From JBFMFH01 sp040752275 (lineage in GTDB: Bacteria > Acidobacteriota > Vicinamibacteria > Vicinamibacterales > JAKQTR01): DNA of 64,000 nt. The DNA lies in NCBI GenBank assembly GCA_040752275.1, contig JBFMFH010000121.1, forward strand, positions 26,018-90,017, written 5' to 3'. This document shows positions 44,210 through 51,042 of the stretch, piece by piece. Made by a program: the position numbers and the translations under genes. The notes beneath the pieces are model-generated. The model ran no database searches. It saw only the letters and a program-made list of their open reading frames with translations, and was not told where the DNA came from. Numbering within the stretch: position 1 is the stretch's first letter; the number at the start of each line of letters is the position of its first letter.

Positions 44210-44521
44210 TCAGTGGGCTCCGCCCTTCTTGGCCAGCTCTGCCTGACGTGTCAGATTCATCATCCGGATGGCGCGCTTCTCTCCGCCCGCGACCCGATAC
44301 GCCAGGCGCACCAGATCGCCCGGCGCGGGCAACACCCCGATGTCGGCGCCTGCGAGAGAGAAGGCCACTTCTTCGCTGGGCGGGATCTCGTCCTTGACCA
44401 CGACCGTGGCTGCGGCCTGGTCGTAGCTGACGACGACGCCCTGCAGCACGAGGGGGCGGTCGCCGCACCCGGCGCACGCGGCCAGCGCCGCGCCGACAAG
44501 CAGGATCGTGAACAACTTCAT
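44210..44521 (-). CDS. Small lipoprotein of the TSUP cassette, copy 2
   Basis: The 103-residue protein begins with a signal sequence (MKLFTILLVGAALAACAGCG) whose cysteines fit a lipobox. The domain that follows matches the lipoprotein at 12926-13264: LQGVVV, ADIG, GDLVRLAYR and RAIRMMNLTRQAE. It lies 165 bases downstream of TSUP4. That gap carries a strong inverted repeat that overlaps the TSUP4 stop codon. A role at the outer face of the TSUP4 transporter is inference. Confidence 0.75.
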   Translation of the reverse strand: MKLFTILLVGAALAACAGCGDRPLVLQGVVVSYDQAAATVVVKDEIPPSEEVAFSLAGADIGVLPAPGDLVRLAYRVAGGEKRAIRMMNLTRQAELAKKGGAH

Positions 44522-44634
44522 CGTCTCCCCCTGGACGTCTCGAAAGCCGACGGTGTTTGCAGATGAGTCAAGGTTCTCTGCGGCCTTCAAGACGTCTCGC
44601 CCCGCCGGAGGCAGGGCAACACCAACACTGTGAT

Positions 44635-44690
44635 CTAGCGAGGCGGAGCCCGCAAGCACATGCTTCCGGTCCGAGGCGGAGCCTCGCTAG
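44635..44690. repeat. Inverted repeat at the TSUP4 stop codon
   Basis: CTAGCGAGGC (44635-44644) and GCCTCGCTAG (44681-44690) are perfect 10-base inverted arms. The direct repeat AGGCGGAGCC also occurs twice within the element (44641-44650 and 44674-44683). The TAG stop of TSUP4 falls inside the right arm. It could be a REP-like element, or an mRNA stem-loop that protects or separates TSUP4 from the downstream lipoprotein. Confidence 0.55.
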
Positions 44691-45718
44691 AGGTTCAGGC
44701 TCATGCCGGCGCGCCTGGCGGCGCGCTCGTGCCGGACACCCTTGACGAGCCAGCCGATGATGACCAGCGAAATCGCGCCGCCGGCCGTCAGAATGGTGAT
44801 CGACGACGCCAGTTGCAGGCTGAGCTGTTTGAGGACGACCGATGCGCAGGCGATGAAGATGGTGACCGCAAACAGCAACCGAATCGAATAGCCTTTGACG
44901 TACTTGACCGCCACGGTGCCGAGCTGGGCCCCGACGCTGGCGCCGAGCAGCATCCACATCGCGGCCAGGAGGTCGACGCGTCCCTTGATTCCGTAGGTGA
45001 ACGCTCCGTACGCGCCGGTGATCATAACCTCGAAGAGGTCCGTGCCGACCGCAACAGCCGTCGGACAACCGATCAGGTAGATGAGGGCCGGCATGCGGAT
45101 GAACCCGCCGCCGACGCCGAGCACTGCAGCGACGATGCCAGTGGTGAGCCCGACGAGGATCGGCAGCCACAGCGAGCACGTCATGCCGGAGGCCGGGAAG
45201 TGGATCATTGGCGGGATGCGCATCCGCTGGAGGCGCCGGGCGAAGGTCTCGGGCTCGGCCGGCACGCCGTCTGAGATCTCCTGGTAGCGCCGCCGGCGCG
45301 TGTGGTTGATGTAGTCGTAGAGCACGTACGACCCGATAAAGGTCAGGAAGACGATGTAGGCGATTCGGATGTAGGACTCGGCCAGGCCCGCCCGCTCGAG
45401 CGCCATCACCAGCGTCGCCCCGAGTTCCATCCCGACGGTAGTCCCGATGATCATGGACACACCGAGCTTGATATCGACGTTGCCGAACTTACCGTGCCGG
45501 ATGGTCGAGACAATCGACTTGCCGCCCATATGAGCCAGGTCGGTCCCGATGGCATACGGCATCGGGAAGCCGAAGATGTTGAGCGCGGGCGTCACGATCC
45601 AGGCGCCGCCGATGCCAAAGAACCCGCCGCAGACCCCGACCGTGAAGCCGATGAGCAGAAGGATGAGGACGTTGAAATCGAGACCTGCAATCGGCAGGTA
45701 GACGTTCAAGAAGTCCAT
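44687..45718 (-). CDS. TauE/SafE-family anion transporter (TSUP 4)
   Basis: The 343-residue membrane protein has the TSUP repeats GVCGGFFGIGGAWIVTPALN and TGIVAAVLGVGGGFIRMPAL. It is a close paralogue of TSUP2 (13291-14316), with matching blocks such as NIFGFPMP(Y/F)A(I/V)GTDL and IRHGKFGNVDIKLG. It is the middle gene of the second cassette and is transcribed behind receiver RR5. GGGGGAG precedes the ATG by 8 bases. Sulfite, sulfonate or a related sulfur anion is the probable substrate, given the family and the sulfur-respiration genes around it. Confidence 0.88.
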   Translation of the reverse strand: MDFLNVYLPIAGLDFNVLILLLIGFTVGVCGGFFGIGGAWIVTPALNIFGFPMPYAIGTDLAHMGGKSIVSTIRHGKFGNVDIKLGVSMIIGTTVGMELGATLVMALERAGLAESYIRIAYIVFLTFIGSYVLYDYINHTRRRRYQEISDGVPAEPETFARRLQRMRIPPMIHFPASGMTCSLWLPILVGLTTGIVAAVLGVGGGFIRMPALIYLIGCPTAVAVGTDLFEVMITGAYGAFTYGIKGRVDLLAAMWMLLGASVGAQLGTVAVKYVKGYSIRLLFAVTIFIACASVVLKQLSLQLASSITILTAGGAISLVIIGWLVKGVRHERAARRAGMSLNL

Positions 45719-45745
45719 GTGGAACGCTCCCCCTCGTGTCCGCCG

Positions 45746-46069
45746 CTACTCGTGGTGTGCGATCCGGCCGAGGTTGATGCCAAGCAGGCCGACGAGCCTG
45801 TCGGTGACCAGGCCGAGGATGAGCCCCATCGCCACCATGGTGACGACGACGAGCGCGCCGAACCACCACAGGTTGGTGTTGTAGACGTCGGCGATCCACC
45901 GGCCCAGGCCGGGGTCCATGGCGCGCGTGTCGGCCACGTTGACGAGCTTCGTCGCCGGCTTGGCCGGAGCAGCCAGCACCGCGCCGGACGCCAGGATCCA
46001 CGCGAACCAGGCGCCCGTCAGGGTCCGGCGCCACGCGGGCGACCCTCTCTGTGTGTCCCTCGTGTTCAT
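45746..46069 (-). CDS. Small membrane protein of the TSUP cassette, copy 2
   Basis: The 107-residue protein has a signal sequence (TLTGAWFAWILASGAVLAAP), the conserved motif KLVNVADTRAMDPGL, a YNT motif, one membrane helix (ALVVVTMVAMGLILGLVTD) and a tail ending IAHHE. It is the counterpart of the protein at 14338-14643. The ATG at 46069 overlaps the RR5 stop as ATGA, so receiver and transporter cassette are translationally coupled. GGGAG lies 7 bases upstream. A role as transporter subunit is inference. Confidence 0.75.
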   Translation of the reverse strand: MNTRDTQRGSPAWRRTLTGAWFAWILASGAVLAAPAKPATKLVNVADTRAMDPGLGRWIADVYNTNLWWFGALVVVTMVAMGLILGLVTDRLVGLLGINLGRIAHHE

Positions 46070-46503
46070 GATCCAGCTCCCTCTCTCGTTCCGTTGGCGT
46101 GCGCATCGCCGGAGGCCGGATGCCCGACCGCCGTGACGATCGCGGCGCACAGCGTGTCGATGTCCGCGGGCTTCTGCAGGAAGTCTGCCGCCCCGATCTG
46201 CATCCCGTCGATGCCGCTTTCCACCGTCCCATGGCCGGTCAGTACGATCACACGCACGGATGGTGTGCGCCGCCGCACCCGGCGCAACGTCTCCAGCCCG
46301 TCGGTGCCAGGCATCTTCAGGTCAAGGACCAACACGTCCGCCTCGCCGGCTTCGGCGCGGCGGACTGCGTCCTCTCCGGTGAACACGGCGTCAGCGGTAA
46401 AGCCTCGCCGCTGGAGCCGTGACGCCAGCGCCGTGGCGAAGTCGACTTCGTCGTCCACCACGAGCACTCTGATCGGTGCGAACGCGGGGTCCGAGACCGC
46501 CAC
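46066..46503 (-). CDS. Receiver-only response regulator 5
   Basis: The 145-residue receiver has VLVVDDEVDFATAL, phosphoacceptor VLVLDLKMPGTDGLET, switch VLTGHGT and DFLQKPADIDTL, then a short disordered tail. It starts with GTG at 46503, with AGGAGG just upstream. No histidine kinase is adjacent, so it is an orphan that may take phosphate from one of the four kinases in the window. Its coupling to the small membrane protein and TSUP4 suggests it controls transport directly. Confidence 0.9.
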   Translation of the reverse strand: MAVSDPAFAPIRVLVVDDEVDFATALASRLQRRGFTADAVFTGEDAVRRAEAGEADVLVLDLKMPGTDGLETLRRVRRRTPSVRVIVLTGHGTVESGIDGMQIGAADFLQKPADIDTLCAAIVTAVGHPASGDAHANGTREGAGS

Positions 46504-46596
46504 TCGCCCTCCTTCGGCACCGGCACGCCTGTCTATGGCGCGGCGGCCCTGAGCGCGACTCGTCGGGCAGAGACGTCTGGCCGACCCTTTGCCCGT

Positions 46597-47403
46597 CTAT
46601 ACGTCGATGTCCGGAGCCACTTCCAGGCGCACATCGGTCACGCCCGCGACGTCGTGCACGATCGCCTCGACCTCGGTGAACTGCACGCCTGGCGACAGCC
46701 GTCCCCTGATGGTGACCGAGCCGTGGCGGGCGACGACGGCCACCTCGAGGTCAGCGGTGCGCGGCGCCCGCGCCAGCGTCGCTCGGACGCGGCTGGCCAG
46801 GACGAGGTTGTCCATCGCCGCCTGGCTTTCGACCGTCTCGGCAAAGTACGGCATGGCCGCTGCTGACGCGATCAGGTCGCACGCGCCCGGGATGTCGATG
46901 GACGCCAGATTCACCACGACGTCGTAGAGCGAGGGATCGCCCCAGTCGACGCCGTAGAGATACTGGGTCCACTTCTGCCGGTCCTGGTCCATCTGCTGGA
47001 CGTGGGCCAGCGCCTCGGCTTCGCTCAGTTTGCGGCGGTCCTGGACCGCCGCAACGCGGTAGGCCATCGACGCGATGATGCGCGTCCGCAGGACGTGGCT
47101 CACCCCGCGCAGCAGCAGGTGCCCGGCGTTGCCATGGTAGACGGCCTTGCCGTGCTGCACTTCTTCGGTCAATGCTGCCTGGATCAACGTGAGATAGACG
47201 TAGCGCTTGTGGCGGAACCGGTCCCAGAACGAGGGCGGCTTCGCCAGCGCGTCGTGGAGTTCTTCCTGCGGCACGCCGTAGGCGGCGGCCCGCTCCACGA
47301 TCACGTCCCGGTCGATACACCGGTATCCCAGCTTGTCGGCCAGACACCCGCCGAGCATCTTGCCGCCGCTGAACGACCCTCTCGAGATAGTGATCACTGC
47401 CAT
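46597..47403 (-). CDS. Cytidylate-kinase-like protein with BON domain, copy 3
   Basis: The 268-residue protein is very similar to the one at 31303-32109. Shared blocks include MAVITISRGSFSGGKMLGGC, a P-loop with Met after the Lys, YHGNAGHLLLRGVSHVLRTR and QYLYGVDWGDPSLYDVVVNL. The C-terminal BON-like domain has VVARHGSVTIRGRLSPGVQF. The ATG at 47403 has GAGGAC upstream. It precedes RR5 by 93 bases on the same strand, pairing it with the receiver and TSUP4. True CMP kinases lack the BON part, so a sensing role is plausible. Confidence 0.77.
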   Translation of the reverse strand: MAVITISRGSFSGGKMLGGCLADKLGYRCIDRDVIVERAAAYGVPQEELHDALAKPPSFWDRFRHKRYVYLTLIQAALTEEVQHGKAVYHGNAGHLLLRGVSHVLRTRIIASMAYRVAAVQDRRKLSEAEALAHVQQMDQDRQKWTQYLYGVDWGDPSLYDVVVNLASIDIPGACDLIASAAAMPYFAETVESQAAMDNLVLASRVRATLARAPRTADLEVAVVARHGSVTIRGRLSPGVQFTEVEAIVHDVAGVTDVRLEVAPDIDV

Positions 47404-47451
47404 CGGTGCTGTCCTCGTTCTTCCCGCGCTCTGCCGCTCAGCGCGCCCGCA

Positions 47452-48093
47452 TCATTCTGCCGCCCCTGCCTCATCCAGGAGCGCCGTCATCAGGTCTCCG
47501 GCCCGAGCCTCGTCCCCGGACGCGATGGCCTCGACGAACCCGGCATCGATGAGCGTACTGATGGAGCGCCGGATCCGGGCCGAGTCCCAGCCCGCGTCCA
47601 TCAGCCGCTCGCGAAGGCGGCCCAACCGTTCGACGGCCTGTTCGTACTCCGGACCGAACTGCCGCTCGAGACGCTCGCGCAGCACCCGGGCCAACGACGG
47701 GCACTGGCCGTCGGTCGCAACGGCCACCGTCAGGAGCCCGCGGCGGACGACGGCCGGAACCGTGTAGGTGCACAGGGCCGGGCGGTCCACGATGTTTACG
47801 AGCGCGCCCCAGACGCGTGCGTCCTTCGCCACCTGTCGGTTGACGTCGTCGTCATCGGTGGCCCCGACGACGAGGAACGCCCCGCGGGCGTCTCCCGGCT
47901 CGAACCGGCGGCGGACCACTTCGATCCGTCCGTCGCGCTCGAGTTGGATCACCGCATCCCCGATCTCCGGAGCGATCACCGTCACCGCGGCGCCCGCGTC
48001 CGCGAGCGCGGCGATCTTGCGGCCGGCGACCGAACCTGCTCCGACGACGAGCGCCGGGCGGCCTTGCACGTCGAGGTTGACCACATAGCCCAT
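47452..48093 (-). CDS. Precorrin-2 dehydrogenase / sirohydrochlorin ferrochelatase-like
   Basis: This is a Met8/CysG-N-type enzyme that makes sirohydrochlorin from precorrin-2 with NAD+ and may insert iron to give siroheme. The 213-residue protein has the NAD-binding loop ALVVGAGSVAGRKIAALADA, then LVVGATDDDDVNRQVAKDAR and NIVDRPALCTYTVPAVVRRG, which are typical of the family. It lies 7 bases after cobA. Together the two convert uroporphyrinogen III to siroheme, the cofactor needed by DsrAB. The start at 48093 has GGAGG 11 bases away, which is a little far. Confidence 0.9.
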   Translation of the reverse strand: MGYVVNLDVQGRPALVVGAGSVAGRKIAALADAGAAVTVIAPEIGDAVIQLERDGRIEVVRRRFEPGDARGAFLVVGATDDDDVNRQVAKDARVWGALVNIVDRPALCTYTVPAVVRRGLLTVAVATDGQCPSLARVLRERLERQFGPEYEQAVERLGRLRERLMDAGWDSARIRRSISTLIDAGFVEAIASGDEARAGDLMTALLDEAGAAE

Positions 48094-48100
48094 CGTCCCG

Positions 48101-48865
48101 TCACCCTCCGGACCCGGCAGCGCCGCACCGGGACCCGCCGAGCTTTTCCCGCAGGCGGACCACGTCACCGACGACGAGCGTCGCGGGTGCCGGAACGCCG
48201 GCCGCCTCGACGAGGTCGGCGATCGTACCCAGGGTTCCCGTGACGATCTGTTCGTCGTCCCAGAACGCCGCGTGGATGACCGCCGCCGGCGTCGATGCCG
48301 GGCGACCGTGCTCCATCAGCCGTCCGGTGGTGCGCCGCAGGCTCTGCAGCGCCATCACGAAGACCAGCGTCGGCATTCGACTGAGCGCCTCCCAGTCGAG
48401 CTGGCTGTCTCCATCCTGCAGTTCGTGGCCGGTGGCGAATGCCACGCACGAGGCGACTCCGCGGTGCGTGACTGGAATCAGCGCTCTGAGGGGAGCCGCA
48501 ACCGTGGACGACACCCCCGGCACGACCTCGAAGGGCACCCCGTGTTCGGCCAGCGCCTCAGCTTCCTCGCCGCCGCGACCGAACATGAAGGGGTCGCCGC
48601 CCTTCAGCCGCACGACCATCTTCCCCTCGCGGGCCTTGGCCAGGAGGATCTCATGAATGCGGTCCTGCTGGGTGACGGGGCCGCCGATGATCTTCCCCAC
48701 GAACACGCGCTCGGCTCCTGGCCTCGCGCGCGACAGCACGTGTTCCTGGATCAGCCGATCATAGACGATGACGTCGGCCGCCTCGATGAGCGAGGCGGCG
48801 CGCACGGTGAGCAGGTCCGGGTGACCCGGCCCGGCACCGACTAGGTAGACCTTGCCGAGTGTCAC
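48101..48865 (-). CDS. cobA: Uroporphyrinogen-III C-methyltransferase
   Basis: This SUMT enzyme methylates uroporphyrinogen III twice with S-adenosylmethionine to give precorrin-2. The 254-residue protein shows VYLVGAGPGHPDLLTVRA, VVRLKGGDPFMFGRGGEEAE and PVTHRGVASCVAFATGH, all standard SUMT motifs. I start it at GTG 48865 (VTLGKVYLVGAG), with GGAGG 7 bases upstream; longer in-frame starts reach back over the adk stop. It heads the two-gene siroheme unit and has its own predicted promoter. It feeds siroheme to DsrAB. Confidence 0.94.
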   Translation of the reverse strand: MTLGKVYLVGAGPGHPDLLTVRAASLIEAADVIVYDRLIQEHVLSRARPGAERVFVGKIIGGPVTQQDRIHEILLAKAREGKMVVRLKGGDPFMFGRGGEEAEALAEHGVPFEVVPGVSSTVAAPLRALIPVTHRGVASCVAFATGHELQDGDSQLDWEALSRMPTLVFVMALQSLRRTTGRLMEHGRPASTPAAVIHAAFWDDEQIVTGTLGTIADLVEAAGVPAPATLVVGDVVRLREKLGGSRCGAAGSGG

Positions 48866-48908
48866 GTCGGAACCTCCACTGTCCCCGCGCGCCGCGGCTG
48901 GAGGTCTG

Positions 48909-48937
48909 GTTTTACTATCCGCGATCCGGCCTGTCAA
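48909..48937 (-). promoter_or_regulatory. Predicted promoter of the siroheme genes
   Basis: TTGACA (48937-48932) and TAAAAC (48914-48909) on the minus strand are 17 bases apart, about 45 bases before the cobA start. The -35 box overlaps the adk stop codon, so cobA can be transcribed separately from adk. Confidence 0.4.
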
Positions 48938-49602
48938 GAACGCGCGCCCACGGTGTGGGTCGGGCCGGCGGGCACGGATGTCAGGACGGCGAGGGTGCGC
49001 CGCTGAACGTCCGTCACGCTGCCCGTGCCCGCGACGCGCCGGAGCAGTCCCGCCTCCTCGTAGTACGGGATCAGCGGATCCGTCTTCTCGTGATACTCGC
49101 TCAACCGCCTCTTGAGCACGTCCTCCGAGTCGTCGGCCCGCTGCACGAGGCGCCTCGCGATTCCGGCAGGCGGCGGATCGAACGTGAGGTGATAGACGCG
49201 CCCCGTTTCCGGATCGGTCCGGCGCCCCGTGATGCGCTCGATCAGGACGGCATCGGCGACGTCGAGCAGCAGGACGTGATCCAGCGAACGGCCCCGTCGT
49301 CCGAGCACCCCGTCGAGCTCGAGAGCCTGTGCGATTGTGCGCGGGTAGCCATCCAGCAGGAAGCCGTGGGCGCAGTCTTCGCGGCCCAGCCGCTCTTCGA
49401 CGAGGCGGTTGACGAGCTCGTCGGGAACGAGCCGGCCGGACTCGGCGTAGGCCTTGAACTCACGGCCGAGCGGCGTATCCTTGGCGATCGCCTCGCGGAT
49501 GATGTTGCCGGTCGAGATGTGCGGCAGTCCGGTCGACCTGACGATGGCCGCGGCCTGTGTGCCTTTGCCCGCCCCGGGCGGTCCCAACAGTATGAGATTC
49601 AT
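48934..49602 (-). CDS. adk: Adenylate kinase
   Basis: Adk interconverts AMP + ATP and 2 ADP. The 222-residue protein has the P-loop LILLGPPGAGKGTQA, the motif STGNIIREAIA and FLLDGYPRTIAQALELD. The lid RITGRRTDPETGRVYHLTFD lacks zinc-binding cysteines. It starts MNLILLGPP at 49602 without a clear ribosome binding site. Beside siroheme genes and within 40 kb of aprBA, it is well placed to recycle AMP released by APS reduction. Whether it is the only adk in the genome cannot be seen here. Confidence 0.95.
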   Translation of the reverse strand: MNLILLGPPGAGKGTQAAAIVRSTGLPHISTGNIIREAIAKDTPLGREFKAYAESGRLVPDELVNRLVEERLGREDCAHGFLLDGYPRTIAQALELDGVLGRRGRSLDHVLLLDVADAVLIERITGRRTDPETGRVYHLTFDPPPAGIARRLVQRADDSEDVLKRRLSEYHEKTDPLIPYYEEAGLLRRVAGTGSVTDVQRRTLAVLTSVPAGPTHTVGARS

Positions 49603-49667
49603 CGCTGTACCGTGATGGGGGGCGGGTGATGACGTGCGGCGGACCGTTCCAACGGCCACCGACAGGC

Positions 49668-49697
49668 AGCATAGAACCTCGATTCGAGCAGTGTCAA
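49668..49697 (-). promoter_or_regulatory. Predicted promoter of adk
   Basis: TTGACA (49697-49692) and TATGCT (49673-49668) on the minus strand are separated by 18 bases, about 70 bases before the adk start. An inverted repeat lies immediately upstream of the -35 box (49709-49727). Confidence 0.5.
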
Positions 49698-49708
49698 GGC
49701 ACGGCAGG

Positions 49709-49727
49709 CGGTCGAGTTAGTCGACCG
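49709..49727. promoter_or_regulatory. Inverted repeat between adk and the dsrE-like gene
   Basis: CGGTCGA and TCGACCG are perfect 7-base arms around GTTAG. It sits upstream of the adk -35 box and about 80 bases before the divergent DsrE-family gene, a good position for a regulator that serves both. The Rrf2-type protein encoded nearby is one candidate, by proximity only. Confidence 0.4.
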
Positions 49728-49805
49728 AACCCATAGAAAAGGCTGGGTGTTCGCGCCCCAGGGCGGACTTCCGCTATCCTGTGGGCGCCTCCGGGTCGCC
49801 TCGCC

Positions 49806-50156
49806 ATGAAGATCACGATGATGCTCAACGACGCCCCGTACGGCAGCGAGCGCACGTTCAACGCGCTGCGCCTCGCCGACACGCTGCTCACGCTCGAAGA
49901 GGATCTCGAGCTGACCGTCTGCCTGCTTGGGGATGCCGTGTGGTGCGCGAAGCAGGAACAGCAGACGCCCGACGGGTACTACAATGTCGGCCGCATGTTG
50001 AAGCCGGTCCTGCGCCGCGGGTTGGTGCTCGTGTGCGAGACCTGCATGGCCGCGCGCGGGCTCAGGGCGGATGAACTGCTGGAGGGATGCCGCGCCGCGC
50101 GCCTCGGCGAGACCGGCATGCAAGTGCTCGACGCCGACAAAGTCATGACCTTCTGA
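49806..50156 (+). CDS. DsrE-family sulfur-relay-like protein
   Basis: The 116-residue protein fits the DsrE/DsrF/TusD fold. It starts MKITMMLNDAPYGSERTFNA, has LTVCLLGDAVWCAK in the middle and ends MQVLDADKVMTF. A cysteine pair in VCETCMAARGL aligns with the region that carries the active cysteine in sulfur-transfer members, and another Cys follows in LLEGC. It may carry persulfide sulfur or act in cytoplasmic sulfur trafficking. It stands alone, divergent from adk and convergent with the Rrf2-type gene. It is not the dsrEFH set of sulfur oxidisers. Confidence 0.8.
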   Translation: MKITMMLNDAPYGSERTFNALRLADTLLTLEEDLELTVCLLGDAVWCAKQEQQTPDGYYNVGRMLKPVLRRGLVLVCETCMAARGLRADELLEGCRAARLGETGMQVLDADKVMTF

Positions 50157-50161
50157 CGTCT

Positions 50162-50225
50162 GCAGGCGACTGGCGTCAGGCGACTGGCGACTGCGAGAGA
50201 CCGCGAGTGTCAGGCGCCTGGCGAC
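50162..50225. repeat. Short GCGACTGGC-type direct repeats
   Basis: Three near-copies of CAGGCGACTGGCG (the third CAGGCGCCTGGCGA) lie in the 93-base gap between the convergent DsrE-like and Rrf2-type genes. They are probably intergenic repeat sequence with no coding role. Confidence 0.6.
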
Positions 50226-50249
50226 AGAACATCCATTGATCGGCCGCGA

Positions 50250-50786
50250 CTATCTCCGGAACGGTCGCCTGGGATCCCGGAGGCGCACCGCCTGATCCGG
50301 TTCCTTGGTGCGACGGCCCTGCGCCGACTCCTCCCGGGCGAGCTCCTGGACGATTGGGGTGGAGGCCGCCGCAATCATCCGCGCGACGTCTGCGAGCGTC
50401 GTCGTGTCGAGAATCCGCGCCATCGCATCGCGGACCTGTTTCATGACGAGGCGAATCCCGCACGTCGATTCGTCGCGGCATTCGTCGCACTTGACGTAGG
50501 CCGTCTGACTCACGCAGGGGATCGGCGCAATCGGTCCGTCTAGGGCCCGGATGACTTCGCCCACGGTGATGTCGCTGGGTTTCCGCGTCAGCACGTAGCC
50601 GCCGTGGCGGCCTCGCTTGGTCTGCACAAGGCCGCGGTGCTTGAGTTCCAGCAGGATCTGTTCGAGGAACTTCTTCGGGATCTGCTCCCGCTCGGCCAGG
50701 TCACTGCCCAACACCGGGCGCGGCTGGAGTTCCATCGCGAGGCTGAGAAGGGCTTTCATGCCGTACTTGGCCTTGGCCGAGAGCAT
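50250..50786 (-). CDS. Rrf2-family transcriptional regulator
   Basis: The 178-residue protein has the Rrf2 winged helix-turn-helix: MLSAKAKYGMKALLSLAMEL, QIPKKFLEQILLELKHRGLV and RGRHGGYVLTRKPSDI. The sensor region has four cysteines (IPCVSQTAYVKCDECRDEST, then CGI), so an iron-sulfur cluster or metal site is likely. Family members include IscR, NsrR and CymR, which sense iron-sulfur status, NO and cysteine. The start at 50786 has AAGGA 6 bases upstream. Its C-terminal tail is Arg-rich. It is the only DNA-binding regulator I see within 40 kb of the sulfur genes. Confidence 0.9.
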   Translation of the reverse strand: MLSAKAKYGMKALLSLAMELQPRPVLGSDLAEREQIPKKFLEQILLELKHRGLVQTKRGRHGGYVLTRKPSDITVGEVIRALDGPIAPIPCVSQTAYVKCDECRDESTCGIRLVMKQVRDAMARILDTTTLADVARMIAAASTPIVQELAREESAQGRRTKEPDQAVRLRDPRRPFRR

Positions 50787-50868
50787 GCTGCGTCCTTGGT
50801 TGGGGGACCGGTTGCCGCTGGCCGGCTGGCCAGGGGCGGAAATGTCCACTTATCTTATCAGCACACGT

Positions 50869-50895
50869 CGGGATTCGGGATTCGGGATTCGGGAT
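50869..50895. repeat. CGGGATT heptanucleotide repeat, locus 1
   Basis: About four copies of CGGGATT lie between the Rrf2-type gene and tRNA-Leu. The same unit recurs at 55821-55874. Slippage-prone microsatellite; no coding role. Confidence 0.8.
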
Positions 50896-50930
50896 GGTAT
50901 ACTTTCTGCTCCTGTCTGTCTCACCTTCGT

Positions 50931-51017
50931 GCGGAAGTGGCGGAACTGGCAGACGCGCAAGCCTCAGGAGCTTGTGACCGCAAGGTCGTGGAGGTTCAAA
51001 TCCTCTCTTCCGCACCA
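50931..51017 (+). tRNA. tRNA-Leu (CAG)
   Basis: The sequence folds as a class II tRNA. The acceptor stem is GCGGAAG/CTTCCGC, the anticodon arm CAAGC-CTCAGGA-GCTTG gives anticodon CAG, the variable arm GACCGCAAGGTC is long, and the T-arm is GAGG-TTCAAAT-CCTC. The 3' CCA is encoded (51015-51017). A TATACT box lies 28-33 bases upstream without a strong -35 partner. Confidence 0.96.
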
Positions 51018-51042
51018 GCCTTCGCTCGACCTCAGCTTGCCT

